Positions 17,001 to 23,210 of a DNA stretch of 64,000 nt are shown one piece after another (within the stretch, counting starts at the first letter, position 1; each line of letters opens with the position of its first letter). The notes beneath the pieces were generated by a model that worked only from the letters and a program-made list of their open reading frames with translations, did no database searches and was not told where the DNA came from. The translations under genes and the position numbers were made by a program. This stretch comes from a virus. The stretch spans positions 24,700 to 88,699 of the IMG/VR virus record IMGVR_UViG_3300037804_000252; one strand, given 5' to 3'.

Positions 17001-17477
17001 ACTTATAGGATTAGATTGTTGGGGAGCGATGTAAACATATCCCTTATCTTCATATCCTTCGAAATCTAAGTTATCTTTATAAGGTGTAAAGAACTTACCC
17101 CCACTACCTAATCTACCAGCGTCTTTCTTACCTACAACAGTAATAAACGCAGTTGTATCTTTATCAAACTTCGTTAGTACCTCAGTTGGTACATAAGGAT
17201 TTTTTACTTGAAAAATTTTGTTTTTTGGAATCCCAAACATTTTGGTAATAATCATTACCTTTTCTTTGAAGTTGAATGGGGATTTATCATTATCGGTTTT
17301 ATTGGATGTACCGATATACACATTATTCTTTCCGAACTTTTTTACTAAGTGGGAATAGGTTGCGTAATGACCTTTATGAAAAGGTTGAAAACGACCAGCA
17401 TAGACTACAACTTTGTTGTCTACACTGCTCGTTTCTCCTAAAATACTTTCTATTAAGAATTGAGATAATTCGTTCAT
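14040..17477 (-). CDS. NMN adenylyltransferase-like / nucleic-acid ligase-like fusion
   Basis: The 1145-aa polypeptide joins two nucleotidyl-transfer domains. Residues ~20-200 form an HxGH-type nucleotidyltransferase, with GRFQPFHKGH at 28-37 and ISGTEVR at 158-164. Both are typical of NadM/NadR-type NMN adenylyltransferases that make NAD from NMN and ATP. Near residues 378-402 is a CxxC...CxxC zinc ribbon. The C-terminal part has a covalent nucleotidyltransferase signature: REKTDGQALAVSW with candidate AMP-lysine K786, RNKG downstream, NLEVIYP as a motif III-like strand, EGIVFVYGG near 1112 and a terminal KLTG. That pattern fits DNA or RNA ligases. The middle (~450-740) is unassigned. It lies upstream of the terminase genes and has its own late-type box. 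Confidence 0.85.
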   Translation of the reverse strand: MNELSQFLIESILGETSSVDNKVVVYAGRFQPFHKGHYATYSHLVKKFGKNNVYIGTSNKTDNDKSPFNFKEKVMIITKMFGIPKNKIFQVKNPYVPTEVLTKFDKDTTAFITVVGKKDAGRLGSGGKFFTPYKDNLDFEGYEDKGYVYIAPQQSNPISGTEVRNGLSAGSDEDKKDFFSKRAYPKFDKKIFDFITNTLNEEFSISEELLQNWLIIEGSDLIKEASQVLGSSEVDDGPNFLFPSYTTFDRVSQKRAEEIGYTVLSQIMSDDLTDIDPHPIYPDGPVKAVTPFPAGVAGKTTATNQKDFYGSDAYDKWFKHVTRISGLVGYSLVDFIELADERDESLRDLDKEKEEVTNVVGESYEKTENNDTSINCEKCDHQWEIETNDTQKYLCHNCGFDNQSKEYDLEKFEAWKKSNNINEDIKLPVNVGDTILTGRFKNKKTVVKTIGKDEHGMPTINGRKVVNFRILKEGIQVQLDEIPMADLQKIDQYADKQLNPVDVVLTDKHFFDRLTDPRNKKEISQAELIGFFKRLGKKKKDFLNFLNLYGQIVAKDNRTNLNIPFMKQANKVIAKTIMRKDDFKTPDPKYKFEGVNDFFYIKENKDTDSPFNDFAKGRGNGAGTISSNAKEKGGDSLLTHHHFDVKLPYYEKASNGKFDLEQAKEEFKETHEKINFNMKDIDFQEEMGRLEVLGELIIKYSSLKEYVMFKSNIQSTPSRKGLGDSELDELVPYALGGGITESLILEGGAYGHMNHPFDTEINLTFGQLKDIVNKALEGNLDLAREKTDGQALAVSWRDGRLVAARNKGHLKNKGEGALDINGVAMKFAGRGELEKAYNFAMKDLTKAISKLSEKQKDKIFKGGACFMNLEVIYPTSVNVIPYGQALLVFHGTMEYNEDGVAIGENQDAARMLAGMIKQVNADVQSAYTISGPPINQLPKSKDLRKLKGPYNSKISKLQSKFKLKDTDGIADYHQAFWMDFVNKKSPTKLDNRTLMGLVKRWAFYDKSFRLDKKNFSDEKTLEWAKGIDKNDHAKMAKDNIRPFEDIFLGIGADILSFMSSVLAANPDKAVRDMKKRLDKTIQDVKKSGDVKKINKLKLELQRLNAIGGTDKIVPNEGIVFVYGGKTFKLTGTFAPLNQILGLFYE

Positions 17478-17505
17478 CTGATATAGTACTATTTCCTTTG
17501 TACTA

Positions 17506-17515
17506 TATAAATATA
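17506..17515 (-). promoter_or_regulatory. Late-type promoter box TATATTTATA
   Basis: TATATTTATA on the coding strand, 28 nt before the start of the ligase-fusion gene at 17477; an AAAGGAAA sequence lies between them. Confidence 0.5.
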
Positions 17516-17520
17516 GAGTT

Positions 17521-17892
17521 TTATTCTTTTGGTAATTCAGTTGCTGGAATATCTTGATTCTTTAGTTGTTCCTTCATTTGTTCCAACACTGCAGGGTTAT
17601 ATGTAATAGTGCCCTTTTGTAAATCTAATTGTCCTCTTGGATATTCTTTCTCAAGTGCTGCAATCATCTTTCTCATTTCTTGATTGTCAGATTTGAAGTC
17701 ATTTTCAAGTTTATCTCTGTCAGAGTGTAATAATTCCAATTCTTCACCTAACTCCTTTTCACGGATGTATAATTGACCGAAACTATTTACTGCTTGATTT
17801 AGTTTATTATTTTGGTCTACAATCGGTTTAATAACACCTTCATCTAAGGTAACTGTTACTAATTCAATTTGTTGTTTTTCTTCGTTTGCCAT
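17521..17892 (-). CDS. Coiled-coil protein, paralogue of the one at 22474
   Basis: The 123-aa protein is helical and heptad-rich between residues ~25 and 85 (REKELGEELELLHSDRDKLE). It ends in a short conserved signature, KEYPRGQLDLQKGTITYNP. The gene at 22474-22746 ends with the matching KKYPNGQIDLEKGIIIF, so the two are paralogues. Together they bracket the four-gene sugar cassette. No enzymatic motif is present. A structural or scaffold role, for example oligomerisation of a virion or enzyme complex, is only a guess. It has its own late-type promoter box. Confidence 0.8.
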   Translation of the reverse strand: MANEEKQQIELVTVTLDEGVIKPIVDQNNKLNQAVNSFGQLYIREKELGEELELLHSDRDKLENDFKSDNQEMRKMIAALEKEYPRGQLDLQKGTITYNPAVLEQMKEQLKNQDIPATELPKE

Positions 17893-17933
17893 ATTACTAT
17901 AAATTAATTAATTTTTGTTTTTGAATATTCGTA

Positions 17934-17943
17934 TATAAATATA
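17934..17943 (-). promoter_or_regulatory. Late-type promoter box TATATTTATA
   Basis: TATATTTATA on the coding strand, 41 nt before the start at 17892, just after the stop codon of the heptose kinase gene. Confidence 0.45.
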
Positions 17944-17947
17944 TAAA

Positions 17948-18703
17948 TTATAAGTTTTCGTAATCTATTGTTGTAACACCTCGTTTTTGTACAACTTGTG
18001 CTGAACATCGATTTCCGAATTGTATTGATTTTGGAATATCGTTAGTATCTAAGAACTCTTTCACAAATCCTGCTACAAATGTATCACCAGCCCCTGAGAT
18101 ATCCATAATCTCTACTTGTTCGGTTGGATATACTATATCATGATACATACATCCATCTTTATCTAATGTAACTATTAATTTTTCTACCAACCACCCATTG
18201 TCATTAATATATTCTATACTATTTTGAAATTCTGAACGGTTCTGTTTTATAAATCGTAAATTTTCACACCAATCCCCTAATTGTTTTTTCGTATCACAAA
18301 TTACATTTGGGTGTCTGAATGAGATAAAACTAATAACTTCTTCCGTTAAAAACCCTTTATTATAATCAGAGATTACAACCATATCATAATCAGAATAATT
18401 AATAGAAAGAAGTTGTGCATCGGTTATTCTATCTATTCGTTCTTCCTCATCTATTCTTAGTAGTAAACTGTTTGATGCTTCATGAATGTGTCTTGTCTTT
18501 TTTATAGTAGATTCATGTGTAATAAAGTCAACTTCTAATTTTAGTGATGTAAGATTACTCAATACATTCAATCCCATTCCACCATTACTAACTGTCCTTA
18601 AAGGAATAAATACAGGAGCAGGTCCTTCTGGTGATAACCTTGGTGTATCTCCATAAATGAAGATATCATCACATTGTTCTCCTATTAATAAAACCTTATT
18701 CAT
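17948..18703 (-). CDS. PfkB-type sugar kinase, HldE kinase-domain-like
   Basis: The 251-aa ribokinase-family protein ends with the family signature DISGAGDTFVAGF, whose Asp is the catalytic base and whose Gly-Ala-Gly forms the anion hole. An N-terminal GEQCDDIFIYGDTPRLSPEGPAPVF resembles the substrate loop of the HldE kinase domain (D-glycero-beta-D-manno-heptose 7-phosphate kinase). VVISDYNKGFLT is the corresponding DYxKG motif. It is shorter than the ~310-aa bacterial domain. Its ATG overlaps the stop of the next upstream gene, the HldE adenylyltransferase half, so the two would be made together. This supports phosphorylation of a heptose 7-phosphate as step one of ADP-heptose synthesis; another sugar is possible. 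Confidence 0.86.
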   Translation of the reverse strand: MNKVLLIGEQCDDIFIYGDTPRLSPEGPAPVFIPLRTVSNGGMGLNVLSNLTSLKLEVDFITHESTIKKTRHIHEASNSLLLRIDEEERIDRITDAQLLSINYSDYDMVVISDYNKGFLTEEVISFISFRHPNVICDTKKQLGDWCENLRFIKQNRSEFQNSIEYINDNGWLVEKLIVTLDKDGCMYHDIVYPTEQVEIMDISGAGDTFVAGFVKEFLDTNDIPKSIQFGNRCSAQVVQKRGVTTIDYENL

Positions 18704-19085
18704 TGTTTAATATTTTTGTTGTACTAAAATTATCTATTCTATTAAAATAAACAATTGATTTTGCGTATTGTCCACCTATTATAGATTTATTTTTATAATC
18801 AGAACCAATTACAAAGACATCTGGTTCAAATGTTTTTATTAATTGTTCTAGCATTTCAGATGAATCAAATATCACAACTCGTTTAACACCCTTTATTCTT
18901 TCTAAGTTGTACTTTCTTTCCTCTTGTGAGTGAAAGGGTCTATCATCACCTTTAAGTTCTTTAACTCGTTTATCAGAGTCTATTCCTACTACCAATAGTT
19001 CACCAAAACTAGCTGCGTGTTCTAATAATCTAAAATGAGCATGATGTAAGACATCAAAACAACCATTCACCCAAACTTTTTTCAT
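18696..19085 (-). CDS. Cytidylyltransferase-like, HldE adenylyltransferase-domain-like
   Basis: The 129-aa protein is a single nucleotidyltransferase domain. The HxGH-type loop is VNGCFDVLHHAHF, with Ala in place of the usual Gly of HxGH. Other HldE domain-II-like motifs are VVGIDSDKRVKELKGDDRP, VFVIGSDYKNKSIIGG and a C-terminal FSTTKIL. In bacteria this domain converts heptose 1-phosphate to ADP-heptose. The Gly to Ala change in the active-site loop is unusual. The gene overlaps both neighbours (4 and 8 nt), marking a translationally coupled operon with the kinase and the heptosyltransferase. A related specificity such as glycerol-3-phosphate cytidylyltransferase is less likely, given the partner kinase. 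Confidence 0.86.
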   Translation of the reverse strand: MKKVWVNGCFDVLHHAHFRLLEHAASFGELLVVGIDSDKRVKELKGDDRPFHSQEERKYNLERIKGVKRVVIFDSSEMLEQLIKTFEPDVFVIGSDYKNKSIIGGQYAKSIVYFNRIDNFSTTKILNNE

Positions 19086-20236
19086 AAGAACTTTTTTAAT
19101 TCAGTAATTACCATATTAGAAGTTATTGATTTAGTACACTCAAAATGTCTTTCTGTTCCTTTATGTTCTGGACACCAATTCCAATCTCCTGCATCTAACC
19201 TATGTTTATTAAAACACCCACCACATTTATCTTTAGGTGCACCGATTCTTATACAATCTTGCATTTCTGCCCATTTTTCTGAAAACCCACTGATTAAAAC
19301 TGTCTTTGTTCCTAATGCCCAACTTAACCAACTTAATCCACTACCAATACCAATAAATGCTTTAGATTTTTCCATTTGATTCATAACCGATTGTAAACTT
19401 CCCTCTGGGTGTTTTTTGATACCATCTGGGTGGTAGTTACCCATATATCCACTCTCTTCTCGTGAAAGTAATTTTACTTTATACCCTTTATCATTTAACC
19501 AATCTACCACATCTTGCCAACCAGTTGGATTATTCCAATATTTTGGTTGTGCAGTTCCATGAAAAGCAATCGTAATTAACTTATCATCTTTTTTAATTTT
19601 TTTATTTGAGATTTTAGGTTTTATTTCTACATAATCAAGTCCTAAAATATCAGACCCCATTTTTTGTAAAGGTTGTTCTAAAAAGTTATTTGGATTTAAT
19701 AAAGGGTTTGGATTATTATTATCAGTATAATAAATTCCTAACTTGTACATAGCATATAGGTTATGTACGGTTGAACCAGGATTTACAAACTTTAGTGTTG
19801 GGTAGTGTTCTTCAAATAAATAATTATGAAAAGTTGATACAATTAATTCACAATTATGCTTTTTTCTAAAAGTTTCTATATATGGAAACCATGCTAATGT
19901 ATCACCAAGTGCTTTTGAATCAAATGCAATAAATACTTTTTTATTTTTTAGATTAATTTTGTGAGTATGAACCAAATCATCACCATGGTAAATATCAATT
20001 TTCCAATCTATAAAATATTCATAATTTGATTTAGCCCAATGACCTGCCTTTAATTTGTTTTCGTATAAAGTTTGTCCATTTTTTTGATTTACAAATTTTA
20101 CTAAATATTCGTTATCACTATTACCAACAACCTCTACATATGGACCATTTACAAAATGAATGTTAAATGTATCACCATCTACACTTGGTAGTTGTTTAAT
20201 ATTATTTTTATTTATTTTTATATTATCGTAAATCAT
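19082..20236 (-). CDS. TibC-like protein O-heptosyltransferase (GT9-related)
   Basis: The 384-aa protein matches the bacterial autotransporter heptosyltransferase type. An N-terminal beta-rich region (~1-95) is followed by a GT-B fold with FIAFDSKALGDTLAWFPYIE, a sugar-nucleotide half with LITIAFHGTAQPKYW, and FIGIGSGLSWLSWALGTKTVL. The C-terminal cysteine finger has C338, C341, C355 and C367 in CGGCFNKHRL and NWCPEHKG context; TibC-family enzymes bind iron with four such cysteines. Those enzymes move heptose from ADP-heptose to Ser residues of surface adhesins. Beside HldE-like genes this gives a coherent pathway. The acceptor is unknown: a phage tail protein or a host surface protein are both conceivable. 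Confidence 0.85.
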   Translation of the reverse strand: MIYDNIKINKNNIKQLPSVDGDTFNIHFVNGPYVEVVGNSDNEYLVKFVNQKNGQTLYENKLKAGHWAKSNYEYFIDWKIDIYHGDDLVHTHKINLKNKKVFIAFDSKALGDTLAWFPYIETFRKKHNCELIVSTFHNYLFEEHYPTLKFVNPGSTVHNLYAMYKLGIYYTDNNNPNPLLNPNNFLEQPLQKMGSDILGLDYVEIKPKISNKKIKKDDKLITIAFHGTAQPKYWNNPTGWQDVVDWLNDKGYKVKLLSREESGYMGNYHPDGIKKHPEGSLQSVMNQMEKSKAFIGIGSGLSWLSWALGTKTVLISGFSEKWAEMQDCIRIGAPKDKCGGCFNKHRLDAGDWNWCPEHKGTERHFECTKSITSNMVITELKKFL

Positions 20237-22402
20237 TTATGACCATTTTTTATCGTATAAATCTAAAAGAGAAAAACCATCTGCTTGAAGTGAATATACT
20301 TTATTTGTAGTGTATCTTGGTCTTGGGTGTGTGTAAAAAACATGATTAAACCAAAGGTCACCAACATCCCACTCACAATCGTTTATTCTATCAACCCACC
20401 AACTTTTTTCTCTATTTGGTATCAGATAACAATGAGCAAGATTTTGATTATGACCTGTCTTTGTAAATAAATCATCTATCACTTCTTTATATTGAGACCC
20501 ATTATTTGCAAAAGATAAAAAAGGAACTTTATCTCTTTCTGAAATAAAACATGCCTTGTGTACAATATTAGTAAATTCTTCAAGTCCAACACTCAAGTAT
20601 CCATCTGCTTCAAATATTAATGTATAATCAAAATTTTCAGTATCTATTGTTTCTATTGCGGTTTTATGAGCAAGATAACAACCATAATGTCTACCAGTAA
20701 TCCAACCCAAACCAGCACCTGGATAAAGTTCACCTGGTTTATTATCTTTACTGAGATGGTCTGGTCTTCTACAAAATTCTTTTGGTGCGAATCCATCATA
20801 GACTTCATTTATAATTGGTTCGTAAACCATACCATATCTTTCTAATTGTTTTAATGAGTTATGTGATATAGTTTCTCGTAAGTCATCAGGTCTTGTTAAT
20901 AAGTGTTTAACTTGAATTCTTGGTTTTCTTCTCATATAAGAATGACCATCAATTGCAACTTGATTATAAAAAAACGTTTCAACTGATTTATTGACCTCAT
21001 TAAATACATTAAAATCATCACCTGCTATAATTCCACCTGGTTTTATTTTATGATACCATATATTCAGATTTTCTTCTGTTGATTGATAATCAGAATCTAT
21101 CATCATAAAATCAATAGAGTTATTTTCAAATAATTTTACTGAACTTTCTGAGGTGTCTTTTATAACATTAAATGAATCTTTGTTGTTTGAAATTAATGTG
21201 TTATCTATAAAATCACAATAAATGTCTCCATCAAAATCATTTACAATACTTTGTTTAGAGTTTTCTTTATATTCAGAAAAAGTATCAATAGTAGTAAAAT
21301 TAATATTTTTTTTAGATTTTTTAATTAACTCTGCCATTTTGTTTGATGACTTACCCATCCAAGAACCAAGTTCAACAAATGTAGAATTGTCATTAAACTC
21401 ATTGACCATTCTTTTGTACACCTTTTCATATGAAAACCAACCAGGAATTTCATTAAACTCTGGTTTAAGTATTTCTATAATTGTCTTTTTTGTTTTTAAT
21501 AAATCATCATCAATGTAAGTAACCAATGGATTATTATCGTAAGTATCTAAATAAGTCTCTAACTTTCTAAATATTGATTTTAATGAATACTCCAACGCTT
21601 CTTTAACTGATAGTGGGTTTAGTTCTAATGTTGAACTAAAATAAAATAAATCGGCTGCTTCGTAAAAACTACTAACATCATCTCGTTCTCCCCAAACAAT
21701 ACAATTATTTGGTTTATTATCCATTAGGGGTTTCCAATAATGTTCAAAGTTTCCTGCTTGGTTACCAATGAAATGAAATTTTATTTTATACTTTTCTAAC
21801 TGTCTTGCTATTCTAAAAATTTCACTTTGGTTTTTACCAGGTGTAAATAAACCAACCATGATTACATGCTTCCAATCATGCTCAAGATTTAATTCTTTTT
21901 TTGCTTTAGATTGATTTTTTTTCTTTTTTATAATTGGATATTCCCAAACATCGGTGTCTATATTCAAATGTTCAAATTGTCTTCTACTCCACTCAGACAC
22001 TAAAACATATTTGTCTGCATGAAATCTTATTTCATTTGGATTTGTTTTTGAACCATGTGTGGTTACAACTATTTTATAATCTCTTTTTTTATTATTAAAT
22101 ATTTTTTCTAAAGAGTTATGTGGAAGATAATGTTCTGGTATTTCTTGAAAATGAATAATGTCTGGAGTTTGACTTTCTATAATAGATTCTATTTCAGATT
22201 TGTCATCACCCAACGTATGTAATTTAACCAAACTATTTATTTGATTTTTTTGAACTACAAACGTATTTCCCGAATGATTGTTGACTTCTACTACTTGTAT
22301 ATGAAAATCATCTACAAAGTTTTCTATTTGTCTTAAAAGATATTGTGGCATCCCTCCCGTAGATAAATGGGGGGCAATATATAGTAACTTTTTTTTATCC
22401 AT
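20237..22402 (-). CDS. Glycosyltransferase-methyltransferase-glycosyltransferase fusion
   Basis: The 721-aa protein has three apparent domains. Residues 1-320 are a GT-B glycosyltransferase (LLYIAPHLSTGGMPQYLLRQ, VLVSEWSRRQF, VIMVGLFTPGKNQ, and an acidic LELNPLSVKEALEY sugar-binding motif). Residues ~325-500 form a class I methyltransferase resembling the Methyltransf_24 group (FVELGSWMGKSS as the SAM loop, FMMIDSDYQS, GGIIAGDDF). The last ~200 residues contain GCYLAHKTAIE and DYTLIFEADGY, similar to GT25-type transferases, with an ExD in place of the common EDD. It heads the heptose operon behind a Bacteroidota-type promoter and a palindromic operator. It probably extends or caps a glycan that includes heptose. 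Confidence 0.85.
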   Translation of the reverse strand: MDKKKLLYIAPHLSTGGMPQYLLRQIENFVDDFHIQVVEVNNHSGNTFVVQKNQINSLVKLHTLGDDKSEIESIIESQTPDIIHFQEIPEHYLPHNSLEKIFNNKKRDYKIVVTTHGSKTNPNEIRFHADKYVLVSEWSRRQFEHLNIDTDVWEYPIIKKKKNQSKAKKELNLEHDWKHVIMVGLFTPGKNQSEIFRIARQLEKYKIKFHFIGNQAGNFEHYWKPLMDNKPNNCIVWGERDDVSSFYEAADLFYFSSTLELNPLSVKEALEYSLKSIFRKLETYLDTYDNNPLVTYIDDDLLKTKKTIIEILKPEFNEIPGWFSYEKVYKRMVNEFNDNSTFVELGSWMGKSSNKMAELIKKSKKNINFTTIDTFSEYKENSKQSIVNDFDGDIYCDFIDNTLISNNKDSFNVIKDTSESSVKLFENNSIDFMMIDSDYQSTEENLNIWYHKIKPGGIIAGDDFNVFNEVNKSVETFFYNQVAIDGHSYMRRKPRIQVKHLLTRPDDLRETISHNSLKQLERYGMVYEPIINEVYDGFAPKEFCRRPDHLSKDNKPGELYPGAGLGWITGRHYGCYLAHKTAIETIDTENFDYTLIFEADGYLSVGLEEFTNIVHKACFISERDKVPFLSFANNGSQYKEVIDDLFTKTGHNQNLAHCYLIPNREKSWWVDRINDCEWDVGDLWFNHVFYTHPRPRYTTNKVYSLQADGFSLLDLYDKKWS

Positions 22403-22416
22403 AACAAATTTATTTA

Positions 22417-22432
22417 TAGTGTAAATACACTA
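22417..22432. promoter_or_regulatory. Palindromic operator candidate TAGTGTA-AA-TACACTA
   Basis: A perfect 16-bp palindrome (7-bp arms, 2-bp centre) lies between the promoter's TATATTTG box and the start codon at 22402, so it would cover the transcription start. It has the same geometry as the palindrome at 32749-32764, which makes repression of the sugar cassette plausible. Confidence 0.6.
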
Positions 22433-22437
22433 CAATA

Positions 22438-22469
22438 CAAATATAAGAAAAAATTATTTGAATACCAAA
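22438..22469 (-). promoter_or_regulatory. Bacteroidota-type promoter TTTG-N20-TATATTTG
   Basis: On the coding strand TTTG (22466-22469) and TATATTTG (22438-22445) are 20 bp apart, matching the -33 TTTG and -7 TAnnTTTG elements of Bacteroidota primary sigma factors. It drives the four-gene sugar operon. Confidence 0.65.
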
Positions 22470-22473
22470 TATT

Positions 22474-22746
22474 TTAGAAAATAATAATTCCTTTTTCTAA
22501 ATCAATTTGTCCATTAGGATATTTTTTATCAATCTCACCTAATTCAAGATTCATTTCGTTGATTGACTTATCTAATCTTAATCCAAATTCATCTTCCTTT
22601 GAATCCAACTCATCAAGACTTTTTTCAAATTGTCTTCTCTGAACTGCTAATTGACCTAGTGCAATTACAAGATTGTTTTGTTCATCTTGAATTCCTTTTA
22701 GTTTTTCAACTAATGATTGTTCTAATTGTTCTGTTTTTTGTTCCAT
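22474..22746 (-). CDS. Coiled-coil protein, paralogue of the one at 17521
   Basis: The 90-aa protein is almost entirely a heptad-patterned helix, with QLEQSLVEKLKGIQDEQNNL followed by RRQFEKSLDELDSKEDEFGL. It ends in KKYPNGQIDLEKGIIIF, which matches the end of the protein at 17521-17892. It sits between the tail chaperone and the sugar cassette, and overlaps no neighbour. An oligomerising structural role is possible. The function is not recognised. Confidence 0.78.
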   Translation of the reverse strand: MEQKTEQLEQSLVEKLKGIQDEQNNLVIALGQLAVQRRQFEKSLDELDSKEDEFGLRLDKSINEMNLELGEIDKKYPNGQIDLEKGIIIF

Positions 22747-22803
22747 GTTAAATCCACTTTATGTATACATATATAAGTATATACTTTTTTTATTTAACGA
22801 AAA

Positions 22804-23196
22804 TTATTCTGGTTTTGTTGGGAGTGTATATGGTGGAGTTTGTGAAGTTATATCTCTCAAGTCTTGTCTATATTGAACCCACTCATCTAATTTAGAACCA
22901 GTAATAGGAGAATGAGGAAGTACTACCCAATCACTATCATTCAATAATGAGTTTCGTGTATTTCTAATACCAAGTAATTGTTCAGCGTTTATTTCATCGG
23001 TAGTAAATGGTACTTCGGTGTGAACACCATCAATTACTCTGTATCTAATATTACTTCTAGCTTCTATCCATTCCTCTTTAGTTAGTTCTATATTTGGAGT
23101 TGGTATAGAATCATAGTCAGTCCATATATCAGTTGGATGATAACTTTTGTAATCACCACTACCAGTATCATAATGTGCGAAATATTGTATTGCCAT
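22804..23196 (-). CDS. Tail fibre assembly chaperone (Phage_tail_APC-like)
   Basis: The 130-aa protein has a C-terminal half of the kind seen in small proteins encoded directly after tail fibre genes: RNTRNSLLNDSDWVVLPHSP, then YRQDLRDIT and a Pro-rich tail PPYTLPTKPE. That R-x2-R-x2-LL-x3-DW pattern is typical of the Phage_tail_APC family, which helps fibres fold or trimerise. The N-terminal part (MAIQYFAHYDTGSGDYKSYH) is variable. It lies 14 nt downstream of the 3162-aa tail protein gene and is its likely partner. Confidence 0.83.
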   Translation of the reverse strand: MAIQYFAHYDTGSGDYKSYHPTDIWTDYDSIPTPNIELTKEEWIEARSNIRYRVIDGVHTEVPFTTDEINAEQLLGIRNTRNSLLNDSDWVVLPHSPITGSKLDEWVQYRQDLRDITSQTPPYTLPTKPE

Positions 23197-23210
23197 AATT
23201 TATTTTTTTA

